NCBI GenBank assembly: GCA_023666945.1 | Contig: JAMPAY010000003.1 | Location: 1-59,199, forward strand | Direction of reading: 5' to 3' | Length of the DNA: 59,199 nucleotides | Source of the DNA: Paludibacter sp. | Lineage (GTDB): Bacteria; Bacteroidota; Bacteroidia; Bacteroidales; Paludibacteraceae | In this document: piece by piece, positions 25,389 to 33,928 of the stretch | Numbering within the stretch: the first letter of the stretch is position 1 | Layout of the letters: every line of letters begins with the position of its first letter | Notes under the pieces: model-generated | Told to the model about the DNA's origin: nothing | Database searches by the model: none | Seen by the model: only the letters and a program-made list of their open reading frames with translations | Made by a program: the position numbers and the translations under genes

Positions 25389-27032
25389 ATGAACTTTATA
25401 GAAGAAATAGTTGAAAAGGACCTGCAAAACAATCTCAACGACGGAAGAATACAAACACGATTCCCGCCCGAACCTAACGGATATCTACATATCGGACACG
25501 TCAAAGCCGTCTGCATGGACTTCGGTATCGCACAAAAATACGGAGGTATATGCAACCTACGATTCGACGACACCAACCCCGTCAAAGAAGATACCGAATA
25601 CGTCGACTCCATCATGCAAGACATACAATGGCTCGGATTCAAATGGGGGAACGTATACTACGCATCCGACTATTTCGAACAACTCTATCAACTCGCTATA
25701 CAATTCATAAAACAAGGAAAAGCATACGTCGACGAACAATCCGCCGAAGAAATAGCCAAACAAAAAGGAACACCAACCGAACCCGGAACCAACTCACCCT
25801 ATCGAGACCGACCCGTCGAAGAAAACCTACAACTCTTCCAAAAAATGCAAGCAGGAGAAATACCCGACGGACAAATGGTATTAAGAGCCAAAATCGATAT
25901 GGCTAACCCAAACATGCACTTCCGAGACCCCATCATGTACCGAATCATCACTACACACCCACACCACAGAACAGGTACTAAATGGAAAGTATACCCCATG
26001 TACGACTTCGCACACGGACAATCCGACTACTTCGAAGGCGTAACACACTCCATCTGCACACTCGAATTCGTCGTGCACCGACCACTCTACGACTATTTCA
26101 TCGACCAATTCGCCGAAGGAAACTATCGACCGCACCAATACGAGTTCAACCGACTCAACATCACCTACACCGTCATGTCGAAGCGAAAAATGCTACAACT
26201 CGTCAAAGAACAACTCGTCAGCGGATGGGACGACCCACGTATGCCGACCGTATGCGGACTACGACGACGAGGATACACACCCGAAGCCATACACGCTTTC
26301 ATCGACAAAATCGGATACACTAAAGTAGAAGGTACCATCGACCTCTCACTACTCGAACATACCATACGAGAAGACCTTAAAGAAAAAGCACCACGCGTAT
26401 GCGCTATATTCGACCCCGTCAAACTCGTCATCGAAAACTATCCGCAAACACAACAAGAAACCATCATCGCCGATAATATCGACGGAAAAACAGAAGCCGG
26501 TACAAGACAAGTCACATTCGCACGAGAACTCTATATCGAACGAAACGACTTCCAAGAACAAGCCGACAAAAACTTCTACCGACTCTCTCCCAACGGACGA
26601 GAAGTAAGACTCAAAAACGCATACATCATACAAGCCACAAGATGCGAAAAAGACAACAACGGTAACATCACCACCATCTATGCCAACTACGACCCGCTCT
26701 CCAAATCAGGAACCGAAGGAGGCAACCGAAAAGTAAAATCAACCATCAATTGGGTCGAATGTAACTCCGCAATCGATGCCGAAGCACGACTCTACGACCG
26801 ACTCTTCGCCGTAGAAAACCCGTCCGACTCCGACAAAGACTTCCGAGAACTGCTCAACCCCGACTCACTCAAAATCGTCAACTGCAAAGTAGAAGGAAAC
26901 CTAAAAAACGTACAACCCCTCGACCATTTCCAATTCCTCAAACAAGGCTACTTCGTCGTCGACCCCGACTCCACAAACGATAAACTCATCTTCAACCGAA
27001 CTGCCTCACTCAAAGATAATTGGATGAAATAA
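25389..27032 (+). CDS. glnS: Glutamine-tRNA ligase
   Basis: 547-residue class I aminoacyl-tRNA synthetase that charges tRNA-Gln. The HIGH motif is GYLHIGHVKA (HIGH at 34-37), and the KMSKS-type loop is TVMSKRKML near residue 263. The catalytic domain includes RFDDTNPVKEDTEYVDSI, diagnostic of the GlnRS/GluRS group, and DDPRMPTVCGLRRRGYTPEAI marks GlnRS. The C-terminal anticodon-binding barrels are complete. Codon use is extreme: CGA for Arg, and GAC, TAC, TTC and AAC nearly throughout, in line with the local A+C bias. Start ATG is 39 bp after lpxA. Confidence 0.95.
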   Translation: MNFIEEIVEKDLQNNLNDGRIQTRFPPEPNGYLHIGHVKAVCMDFGIAQKYGGICNLRFDDTNPVKEDTEYVDSIMQDIQWLGFKWGNVYYASDYFEQLYQLAIQFIKQGKAYVDEQSAEEIAKQKGTPTEPGTNSPYRDRPVEENLQLFQKMQAGEIPDGQMVLRAKIDMANPNMHFRDPIMYRIITTHPHHRTGTKWKVYPMYDFAHGQSDYFEGVTHSICTLEFVVHRPLYDYFIDQFAEGNYRPHQYEFNRLNITYTVMSKRKMLQLVKEQLVSGWDDPRMPTVCGLRRRGYTPEAIHAFIDKIGYTKVEGTIDLSLLEHTIREDLKEKAPRVCAIFDPVKLVIENYPQTQQETIIADNIDGKTEAGTRQVTFARELYIERNDFQEQADKNFYRLSPNGREVRLKNAYIIQATRCEKDNNGNITTIYANYDPLSKSGTEGGNRKVKSTINWVECNSAIDAEARLYDRLFAVENPSDSDKDFRELLNPDSLKIVNCKVEGNLKNVQPLDHFQFLKQGYFVVDPDSTNDKLIFNRTASLKDNWMK

Positions 27033-27057
27033 AAACCTACAAATACATACGCAGAAC

Positions 27058-27489
27058 TTGAACTGGATTCCAAACATACAAACACAACAAAATAAACCAT
27101 ACATCTTCTGCAACTGGAGACGAAAATTCGTAAAACTTACACCTGAAGAAAACGTACGACAACATTTCCTTCACGCACTCGTCGAACAATACAACTATCC
27201 CGCTTCACGAATCGCTGTAGAACAACACATACGATTCGGAAGCGTGGATAAACGATGCGACGCCATCATCTACAACCAACTACTACAACCCGTCTGCATC
27301 ATCGAATTCAAAGCACCCAACATACAACTCACACAAAACACATTCGACCAAATCAATACCTACAACCAACAACTCAACGTTCCTCTGCTCATAATCTCCA
27401 ACGGAAAACAAACCTACATCCACAATACACAACTACACACATTCATCAACCATATCCCACAATACGACACACTATGCACGAAGAGATAA
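27058..27489 (+). CDS. HsdR N-terminal-domain (PD-(D/E)XK nuclease-like) small protein
   Basis: 143 residues starting at TTG 27058 (no in-frame ATG after the glnS stop). It matches the stand-alone type I restriction enzyme HsdR N-terminal (HSDR_N) family common in Bacteroidetes: KFVKLTPEENVRQHFLHALV at the start, RIAVEQHIRFGSVDKRCDAI, and CIIEFKAPN. The Asp of KRCDAI and Glu-x-Lys of EFK form a PD-(D/E)XK nuclease-type site. No HsdM, HsdS or helicase part is present, so it is not a complete restriction enzyme. Its 3' end overlaps the phoH start by 16 bp. Biochemical role is unknown. Confidence 0.78.
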   Translation: MNWIPNIQTQQNKPYIFCNWRRKFVKLTPEENVRQHFLHALVEQYNYPASRIAVEQHIRFGSVDKRCDAIIYNQLLQPVCIIEFKAPNIQLTQNTFDQINTYNQQLNVPLLIISNGKQTYIHNTQLHTFINHIPQYDTLCTKR

Positions 27490-28433
27490 TACAACTCTCC
27501 GATTCTACCGACACCGCCGCATTCTACGGAGCCAACAACACGAACCTGCAAGTTTTCAAAAACCTGCACCCTAACCTCAACATCATCGCAAGAGGATACT
27601 ACATCAAAGCCACCGGACAACAACAGCACATTCTGCAACTCAAAGAAAATATACAAAAAACCGAACAATTCCTACTACAAAACGGAAACATCACACCCAC
27701 ACAAATCATACAAATCATACACAACCAACAACCCACAACACAACTACCACAAAACCTCATCCTACACGGAATCAACGGAAAACCTATCACCGCACGAACC
27801 AAACAACAACAACAACTCCTCAACGACTACCAACACAACGACCTCCTCTTCGCCATCGGACCTGCAGGGACAGGAAAAACATACACCGCCATCGCACTCG
27901 CCGTCAAAAGCCTTAAAAACCGAGAAGTCAAAAAAATCATACTCTCCAGACCCGCCGTCGAAGCAGGAGAAAAACTCGGATTCCTACCCGGAGACATGAA
28001 AGACAAAATCGACCCCTACCTGCAGCCACTCTACGACGCACTCGAAGACATGATTCCACAACAAAAACTACAAGAATATCTCGACAAAAATATCATACAA
28101 ATCGCACCACTCGCCTTCATGAGAGGACGAACACTCTCCAACGCTGTCATCATTCTCGACGAAGCACAAAACACCACCATACCGCAAATCAAAATGTTCC
28201 TCACACGACTCGGTATGCAAAGCAAAATGATTATCACAGGAGACCTCACACAAATCGACCTACCCAACACACAAACATCAGGACTCAAAAACGCTATACA
28301 AACACTACAAAACACAAACGGTATCAGCATCATACAATTCAACCAAAACGATATACTCAGACACCCACTCGTACAACGTATCATCAACGCATACCAACAA
28401 CAACACACTACTCCCCAACAAACCACTCCCTAA
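27474..28433 (+). CDS. PhoH-like ATPase
   Basis: 319 residues from the ATG at 27474, which lies within the end of the preceding gene. A longer reading from 27255 gives a Thr/His/Gln-rich non-conserved extension and is rejected. An N-terminal KH-like segment (NLNIIARGYYIKATG) precedes the PhoH ATPase core: Walker A GPAGTGKT (129-136), LSRPAVEAGEKLGFLPGD (158-174), Walker B VIILDE (225-230) and MIITGDLTQIDLP. PhoH proteins are predicted RNA-linked ATPases. The last residues (QQQHTTPQQTTP) are encoded by the A/C-only tandem repeat that continues past the stop, so this tail is probably repeat-derived. Confidence 0.92.
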   Translation: MHEEIIQLSDSTDTAAFYGANNTNLQVFKNLHPNLNIIARGYYIKATGQQQHILQLKENIQKTEQFLLQNGNITPTQIIQIIHNQQPTTQLPQNLILHGINGKPITARTKQQQQLLNDYQHNDLLFAIGPAGTGKTYTAIALAVKSLKNREVKKIILSRPAVEAGEKLGFLPGDMKDKIDPYLQPLYDALEDMIPQQKLQEYLDKNIIQIAPLAFMRGRTLSNAVIILDEAQNTTIPQIKMFLTRLGMQSKMIITGDLTQIDLPNTQTSGLKNAIQTLQNTNGISIIQFNQNDILRHPLVQRIINAYQQQHTTPQQTTP

Positions 28434-28560
28434 CAAACCACCCAACAACACACTACTACCTAACAAACTACCCAACAACACACTACACAACAACACACTA
28501 CTACCTAACAAACCACTCCCCAAATCGCACCCAACAACCTAAATCACACCCAAACACAAC
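28390..28560 (+). repeat. A/C-only degenerate tandem repeat spanning the phoH 3' end
   Basis: From 28390 to 28526 (137 nt) the plus strand contains no G. The sequence is built from variants of CAACAACACACTACTACC followed by TAACAAACYACYC, with recognisable copies from about 28396, 28431, 28461 and 28480. It starts inside the phoH coding sequence and runs to about 28560. No ORF, promoter or terminator hairpin is visible in it. Confidence 0.7.
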
Positions 28561-28617
28561 TATTTTTTAACAATACTTAATATATAGCCAACCATCCGAA
28601 AACCACCTACAAAACAG

Positions 28618-28650
28618 ATACAAGGTCCATACAAGGTCCCTACAAGGTCA
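28618..28650 (+). repeat. Second type of 11-bp tandem repeat
   Basis: Three exact-length 11-bp units: ATACAAGGTCC, ATACAAGGTCC and CTACAAGGTCA. The period equals that of the repeats at 105, 17090 and 33896, but the unit sequence differs. It lies 79 bp upstream of the ansA promoter's TTG. Confidence 0.7.
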
Positions 28651-28728
28651 ACACCAAACTTTTTCCAAACTTTTAATATCCATTTACGAACATACAACTA
28701 CATTAATACTCCAAAACCACACACATAC

Positions 28729-28759
28729 TTGCATATTACAAAAACTTACGCTACCTTTG
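28729..28759 (+). promoter_or_regulatory. Promoter of ansA
   Basis: TTG (28729-28731), a 20-bp spacer and TACCTTTG (28752-28759) lie 21 bp before the ansA ATG. Confidence 0.78.
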
Positions 28760-28780
28760 TAGCCAAAACAAGGGCGCACT

Positions 28781-29818
28781 ATGCAAGAAAAGGCTGTATT
28801 ACTGATATTAACCGGCGGAACAATTGCCATGGAAGAAGACCCACAAAGTGGAGCACTAAGGCCCGCCGGACTACAGGCCATCAAACGATATATGCCCGAA
28901 CTCTCACAAAGCGGACTCAAAGTCGAAATGTCATCACTCGACCCTATGGTCGACTCTTGCAACATCAACCCACCCGTCTGGAGCCAACTCGCAACACTCA
29001 TCTACCAAAACTACAATACATACGACGGATTCGTCATCCTACACGGAACCGACACTATGGCATACTCCGCATCAGCACTCAGCTTCATGCTCGAAAACCT
29101 CACCAAACCCGTCATCTTCACAGGAGCACAACTGCCCATAGGACGAATAAGAAGCGATGCCAGAGAAAACCTACTCACCGCTATCGAAATAGCAACCACA
29201 CAAGACAAATACGGCAAAGCAATAGTACCCGAAGTATGCATCTTCTTCGGAGACCGACTCTACAGAGGAAACCGAACAACCAAACAAAACGCCGAAAACT
29301 TCTCCGCATTCAAATCATACAACTACGACCCACTCGCTACAGCAGGAGTACACATCAAATACAATATACCACTCATACACTACTCCGACCCAAATAAACC
29401 ACTCAAACTACGCACACGAGTCGACCAAAACGTAGCCATACTCAAAATATTCCCCGGAATATCACAACAAACCGTAGAAGCCATACTCAATATACCCAGA
29501 CTAAGAGCCGTCGTCATCGAAACATTCGGCACCGGAAACATACCCAGCGACCCATGGCTATGCAACGCCTTGCGCAAAGCCACCGAAAAAGGACTCATTA
29601 TCGTCAACAAAACGCAATGCAACGCAGGAGCAGTAGAACCCGGACGATACGAAACCAGCCTCACACTACTGCAAGCAGGAGTCATCAGCGGACACGATAT
29701 CACCACCGAAGCACTACTCACAAAACTCATGTACCTACTCGGAGAAAACGCTAACGACAACGACAAGGTCAAAGCACTGCTCAATGTATCACTCTGTGGA
29801 GAAATGACCATAGAATAA
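28781..29818 (+). CDS. ansA: Type I L-asparaginase
   Basis: 345 residues, normal for bacterial type I (AnsA) enzymes, which hydrolyse L-asparagine to aspartate and ammonia. Both catalytic threonine regions are present: LILTGGTIAMEED near residue 9 and ILHGTDTMAYSASALSF near residue 90, followed by KPVIFTGAQLPIGR. GAVEPGRYETS is near residue 285. There is no signal peptide, so cytoplasmic, consistent with type I. It has its own promoter and is followed 12 bp later by pepD, so the two are likely co-transcribed for amino acid and dipeptide use. Codon bias is A/C-rich, as in phoH. Confidence 0.93.
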   Translation: MQEKAVLLILTGGTIAMEEDPQSGALRPAGLQAIKRYMPELSQSGLKVEMSSLDPMVDSCNINPPVWSQLATLIYQNYNTYDGFVILHGTDTMAYSASALSFMLENLTKPVIFTGAQLPIGRIRSDARENLLTAIEIATTQDKYGKAIVPEVCIFFGDRLYRGNRTTKQNAENFSAFKSYNYDPLATAGVHIKYNIPLIHYSDPNKPLKLRTRVDQNVAILKIFPGISQQTVEAILNIPRLRAVVIETFGTGNIPSDPWLCNALRKATEKGLIIVNKTQCNAGAVEPGRYETSLTLLQAGVISGHDITTEALLTKLMYLLGENANDNDKVKALLNVSLCGEMTIE

Positions 29819-29830
29819 ACCAACACAACC

Positions 29831-31276
29831 ATGAATATCGAAGAACTAACACCCACAACACTGTGGAGCAACTTCAAAAGCCTCACACAAATTCCAAGAC
29901 CTTCCGGAAAAAAAGAAGCCGTAAGCACATTCCTTGTCAACTACGGAAAACAACTCGGATTAGAAACACTGCAAGACGAAATAGGAAACGTACTCATACG
30001 TAAACCCGCCTCCCCCGGCATGGAAAATCATCCCGGTGTCATACTGCAAGGACACATGGATATGGTGCCACAAAAGAACAACGATGTCACATTCGACTTC
30101 GAAAAAGACCCCATTCGCGCATATATCGACGGAGAATGGGTCACTGCCGACGGCACCACTCTCGGAGCCGACAATGGCATCGGAGTGGCCACAGCCATGG
30201 CTTTACTTGCCGATAAAAACGCCGTACACCCACCTCTCGAAATGCTCGTAACCGTCGACGAAGAAACCGGCATGTATGGTGCTTTCGACCTCAAAGGAGG
30301 ATGGCTGCAAGGCAAAACACTGCTCAACCTCGATTCCGAAGCCGAAGGCGAACTCTATGTAGGTTGTGCAGGCGGAGTGGACACAACCGTCACTTTCAAC
30401 TACTTCCCCGTTGAAGTACCCGAAGGAGACGTTGCACTCAAAATAGTACTTACAGGACTCAAAGGCGGACACTCAGGATGCGACATCAACCTGCAACGAG
30501 CCAATGCCAACAAGTTGATGTTCCGTTTCCTTAAAGATGCAATAGCCAACTACGATGCCCGACTTGCATCTGTAGAAGGAGGCAGCCTCCGCAACGCCAT
30601 ACCACGCGAAGCACAAGCCATCATAACCGTACCGGCCGAAGGAGCAGACGACATCAAAACATTGGTAGAAGACTACGAAAACCTGTTCATACGCGAATAT
30701 GACGGCATAGAAACCGACATACGTTTCAGCGCAGAAGATACAGTCCTCCCCACACATCTCATACCCGAAGAAATACAAGACGCACTTATCCATTCCGTCA
30801 CCGCATGCCCTAACGGCGTACTACGCATGATTCCCGAAATACCGGATGTAGTAGAAACCTCCAACAACCTCGCCGTAATCAATACCACCGACAATGCTGT
30901 CACCATTCTTTGCCTTACACGCAGTTCTGTTGAAAGCCGCAAAGAAGAAGTGCAAGAAATGATTGAGAGTTGTTTTGCTCTCGCAGGAGCAAAAGTAGAA
31001 TTCTCAGGAAGTTACCCAGGCTGGAAACCCAACCTCAATTCGCGCATTCTCGGACTTATGCAAAACGTTTACCAATCCGAGTTCGGCACCGCACCACGTG
31101 TAATCACCATCCATGCCGGACTTGAATGCGGCATCATCGGACGCAACTATCCCGATATGGACATGATTTCATTCGGTCCCACCATTATGCACCCACACTC
31201 ACCCGATGAGAAAGTCAATATAGCCAGTGTTGAGAAGTTCTACCGTTTCCTTACCGCAACACTACAACAACTCTGA
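29831..31276 (+). CDS. pepD: Aminoacyl-histidine dipeptidase (PepD)
   Basis: 481-residue M20-family metallopeptidase that hydrolyses Xaa-His and other dipeptides. Metal and active-site motifs are in order: LQGHMDMVPQ (His-x-Asp), TTLGADNGIGVA (Asp), VTVDEETGMYGAF (catalytic Glu-Glu), LLNLDSEAEGELYVGCAGG (Asp) and a C-terminal MHPHSPDEKV (His). Length matches the E. coli-type PepD. It is downstream of ansA and ends at a pair of hairpins. The A/C codon bias fades within this gene, with G- and T-ending codons returning in the second half. Confidence 0.94.
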   Translation: MNIEELTPTTLWSNFKSLTQIPRPSGKKEAVSTFLVNYGKQLGLETLQDEIGNVLIRKPASPGMENHPGVILQGHMDMVPQKNNDVTFDFEKDPIRAYIDGEWVTADGTTLGADNGIGVATAMALLADKNAVHPPLEMLVTVDEETGMYGAFDLKGGWLQGKTLLNLDSEAEGELYVGCAGGVDTTVTFNYFPVEVPEGDVALKIVLTGLKGGHSGCDINLQRANANKLMFRFLKDAIANYDARLASVEGGSLRNAIPREAQAIITVPAEGADDIKTLVEDYENLFIREYDGIETDIRFSAEDTVLPTHLIPEEIQDALIHSVTACPNGVLRMIPEIPDVVETSNNLAVINTTDNAVTILCLTRSSVESRKEEVQEMIESCFALAGAKVEFSGSYPGWKPNLNSRILGLMQNVYQSEFGTAPRVITIHAGLECGIIGRNYPDMDMISFGPTIMHPHSPDEKVNIASVEKFYRFLTATLQQL

Positions 31277-31289
31277 TATAATACTTTAA

Positions 31290-31335
31290 CATCAGGAGGT
31301 CGTCTGACCTATTCGAATCAGACGGCTTTCTGATG
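31290..31335. other. Nested hairpin after pepD
   Basis: CATCAG (31290-31295) pairs with CTGATG (31330-31335), and inside it CGTCTGA (31301-31307) pairs with TCAGACG (31318-31324). It has no T-run and sits just ahead of the stronger terminator at 31346. Confidence 0.55.
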
Positions 31336-31345
31336 TATACAAGAT

Positions 31346-31388
31346 AACCGCTCCTGCAGAAACATTTCTTGCAAGAGCGGTTGTTTTT
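31346..31388. terminator. Terminator between convergent pepD and the DUF4270 gene
   Basis: AACCGCTC (31346-31353) pairs with GAGCGGTT (31375-31382), with additional pairing inside (TGCA with TGCA, plus AAA with TTT), followed by G and five T. It could serve transcripts from both sides. Confidence 0.7.
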
Positions 31389-31443
31389 AGCGTATCAAAC
31401 AAAGGTATTGTGAGCACTCTCTAAAGTCCTCTCTAAACTTCTC

Positions 31444-32835
31444 TCAGAACCCGGAATAAACCACCTCCAATCGCATCGGACTTTCCACATTCTGTGCACT
31501 CCGTATGGTAGTTGCAGAAACAGTCTGCTGAGGATGTATTGCAACAATCGAAGACGAAGAAGACGATGATGTTTCCACACTTACAGGCACCAATACCATG
31601 CGCAAAGTTTCCTCTTCTTGTTGTTCTCGCAACTGTTGGGTAAGCAATGTTGATAAATCGTAGGAATAATAGTATATGGTTTCACCATCGGCATCCGTTC
31701 CTGAAGACAATGTAGCCAAAATAGCACACGTATCCGACAATGCTTCACGTTCACGGAAAAAGCGATCTAAAGCCGACTCTTTCAAGAGCAACATATATGC
31801 TGCCGGTTGTGCCCAATCATCGACCGTTTTATCGGCCGTTGAACCCGTATAAACGTTTAACACATCTACCATCAGTTTGGCTTGATTCACATAAGGACGT
31901 CTATCTTCTAAAGCAACTTTAATACTATCACTCATCATCTGCATCGGTATCGACAACGCTGTATATATATTGGCAGGCGATACTATATAATTAACGCTAT
32001 CGCTCTCCGCCTCCAATACCTCCAATTGACGATTCGTATACAGAATACGATTTACCTGTCGCACCTCCGTATTAGCATAGAACGAACGCATATCCGACAC
32101 AGTCGTATCACGTCCTGCTTTCTCATACGTAAAATGATAGAACAACGACATCGTAATCTGCCCCACATGCAACAATGTAGCACTACCGAAATCGCTCGTT
32201 ATATACAATCCCTTAAACACCTCGTTGAACGCTGTCTGCGAAGAATAATCACGCATAGCAAAGAACCGTTCGGCAAAAGCATCAGAGGTACGGAAACGTA
32301 CAAAAGGAACAGACCTATCAGCAGAAGACGAATATACCGAATCGGTAGGTGAAGCCGCCGTTATCACGCGTTTACGGTCGAGCACAAATGATGAAGCATC
32401 CATAGTGCAATAATCCGCCACATCCAAATTGCTTGGATAAGACCCCGAATAACTAAACGTGTTCTTATCCATTTCATAGATAGAAAGACTCATCGGCGAA
32501 TTGCCGTCACCATACCAAGAGGTGTAATACAAGTAGACACATACCGAGTCTAATTCGGCACCCTCCGGATACTCAAAACCGGTCGGGCACGTAAACTGAG
32601 CCAAAATATCGGCATGTATGGTACCGAAGCGATTATCGCACTCTCCCAATAAGAACGAGTCGGGAGCCGAATAGAGATAGTCGGCAGGCAATAGTGCCGA
32701 AATCATCCCGAATGTATCTACGCCTACCGTTATACGGTCTTCGTCATCCACTACCGACAAGCCCGAATTGACTGCATCGTCCTTACAGGCATTCAGCAAC
32801 ACCAATAGCCCCAAAAGAAACAGTATTTTCTTCAT
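31444..32835 (-). CDS. DUF4270 family lipoprotein
   Basis: 463 residues beginning with a lipoprotein signal; lipobox LNAC puts the lipidated Cys at residue 17, followed by KDD. The body matches the DUF4270 type: an N-terminal TVGVDTFGMISALLPADYLYSAPDSFLLGECDNRFGTI-like region (start near residue 37), LDSVCVYLYYTSWYGDGNSPMSLSIYEM-like segment and a Ser-rich stretch (VETSSSSSSS) near the end. The family is uncharacterised. It lies 6 bp downstream of the short GT5 protein on the minus strand, a pairing that recurs in Bacteroidales; an envelope role is inference. Confidence 0.82.
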   Translation of the reverse strand: MKKILFLLGLLVLLNACKDDAVNSGLSVVDDEDRITVGVDTFGMISALLPADYLYSAPDSFLLGECDNRFGTIHADILAQFTCPTGFEYPEGAELDSVCVYLYYTSWYGDGNSPMSLSIYEMDKNTFSYSGSYPSNLDVADYCTMDASSFVLDRKRVITAASPTDSVYSSSADRSVPFVRFRTSDAFAERFFAMRDYSSQTAFNEVFKGLYITSDFGSATLLHVGQITMSLFYHFTYEKAGRDTTVSDMRSFYANTEVRQVNRILYTNRQLEVLEAESDSVNYIVSPANIYTALSIPMQMMSDSIKVALEDRRPYVNQAKLMVDVLNVYTGSTADKTVDDWAQPAAYMLLLKESALDRFFREREALSDTCAILATLSSGTDADGETIYYYSYDLSTLLTQQLREQQEEETLRMVLVPVSVETSSSSSSSIVAIHPQQTVSATTIRSAQNVESPMRLEVVYSGF

Positions 32836-32841
32836 TGTTTA

Positions 32842-33654
32842 TCACATCAATAACTTGCTGAAAAAATCGAGTGAAGCAGCCGCAGCATCCTCCGCATAAG
32901 GTAAGAACGGTTTGTCGGTTTTCTTCACATATTTTTCCAACTTTTTATCTATCACAGGTGAAGCCTGTATCACAGCATCTGAATATTGTACCGCCAAAGC
33001 CATCAAGTCGGCATAACTAACCTTCTTACCGGCTATGCCGCTCACATCCTCAGGAGTGACACCGTCTATCAACAGTTTATCTGCAAACTTTGTACCAAAA
33101 GCAGTAGTGAAACTTTGGTCGTATATAGAACAAACAATCTTTGAATTCGCAAAAAACGGAGTATCAGCATAGGCTTTCTTCAGGTACAAAGGAGCCAATG
33201 CAGACATCCATCCGCTGCAATATATTATATCCGGAGTCCAGCGTAACTTCTTTACCGTTTCGATTACACCACGAGCAAAAAATATACAACGCTCATCGTT
33301 ATCGGAATAATCCGCCCCATTATCGTCCACTACGCCTTTTCTGCGTTTGAAGAAATCATCATTATCGATGAAATATATTTGTATACGTGCCGACTGTATG
33401 GAAGCCACCTTCAGCAACAAGGGGTGATCCGTATCGTCGATGATTATATTCATCCCCGACAACCGAATCACTTCGTGCAACTGATTTCTGCGTTCGTTTA
33501 TCTCCCCAAACTTGGGCATAAATGTACGTGTCTCATAACCGGATTGCTGACACACTTCCGGCAATTTCCTATTCAACACACGTATAGGACTCTCTTCCGC
33601 CAAATACGGATATATCTCCTGTGAGATAAACAATACGCGTTTCGGTTCTTTCAT
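32842..33654 (-). CDS. Glycogen/starch synthase-like protein, GT5 N-terminal domain only
   Basis: 270 residues matching only the N-terminal half (GT5 catalytic domain) of glycogen synthase: KRVLFISQEIYPYLAEESPIR at the start, RTFMPKFGEIN, and PDIIYCSGWMSALAPLYLKK, which corresponds to the 'H(D/N)W' segment but has Ser-Gly-Trp. The C-terminal GT1-type nucleotide-binding half is absent, and the canonical KXGGL-type N-terminal motif is replaced by EESPIR. It may therefore not be a working synthase. It is the first gene of a two-gene minus operon with the DUF4270 lipoprotein and is divergent from panC, an arrangement I recall as common in Bacteroidales. Confidence 0.8.
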   Translation of the reverse strand: MKEPKRVLFISQEIYPYLAEESPIRVLNRKLPEVCQQSGYETRTFMPKFGEINERRNQLHEVIRLSGMNIIIDDTDHPLLLKVASIQSARIQIYFIDNDDFFKRRKGVVDDNGADYSDNDERCIFFARGVIETVKKLRWTPDIIYCSGWMSALAPLYLKKAYADTPFFANSKIVCSIYDQSFTTAFGTKFADKLLIDGVTPEDVSGIAGKKVSYADLMALAVQYSDAVIQASPVIDKKLEKYVKKTDKPFLPYAEDAAAASLDFFSKLLM

Positions 33655-33737
33655 AAGGCTCTTACTTTTAACATCTTAACAATCAGAAGCAGATAATCGG
33701 AGCAAACACTCTCTATACCAAACTACTAATTATTTTG

Positions 33738-33745
33738 CAAAGATA
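33738..33745 (-). promoter_or_regulatory. Probable promoter for the GT5 / DUF4270 genes (-7 element)
   Basis: TATCTTTG on the minus strand (33745-33738) followed by CA, 84 bp before the ATG at 33654. No TTG was found at the proper -33 distance. Confidence 0.5.
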
Positions 33746-33895
33746 CAAAAAAAAATCCACACCGACACCATTCGGTACAATAAAAATTCCGCACAGAGAT
33801 TCTGCGAATAAGTTGGAGATGCAAGAGAGTACTCGTATCAATTTGAGCAAACAATCGATAGTGACAAAACGAAATCCCGACAAGGTGTCGTCGAA

Positions 33896-33928
33896 GTCTC
33901 GTTATAATCCCGTTACGGTCTCGTACAA
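33896..33928 (+). repeat. 11-bp tandem repeat, copy 3
   Basis: Three 11-bp units: GTCTCGTTATA, ATCCCGTTACG and GTCTCGTACAA. The preceding sequence (CGACAAGGTGTCGTCGA) matches the flank of copy 1 (minus strand), and two downstream blocks (CAAATCGTCATGATTT at 33981, TATCAGCAGTTAA at 34050) match the flank of copy 2. Apart from this element, the 531-bp gap 33655-34185 holds only the two divergent promoters. Confidence 0.75.

Noticed and set aside
27255..27473. N-terminal extension of PhoH
   Set aside because: The extra 73 residues are low-complexity Thr/Gln/His read from another frame of the HsdR_N gene; the ATG at 27474 fits the family start.
28729..29397. 222-codon plus-strand ORF overlapping ansA
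   Set aside because: Out-of-frame reading of ansA; the Arg/Thr/His-rich product is what the A/C-biased DNA yields in any open frame. The same holds for several long shadow ORFs at 24.5-30 kb.
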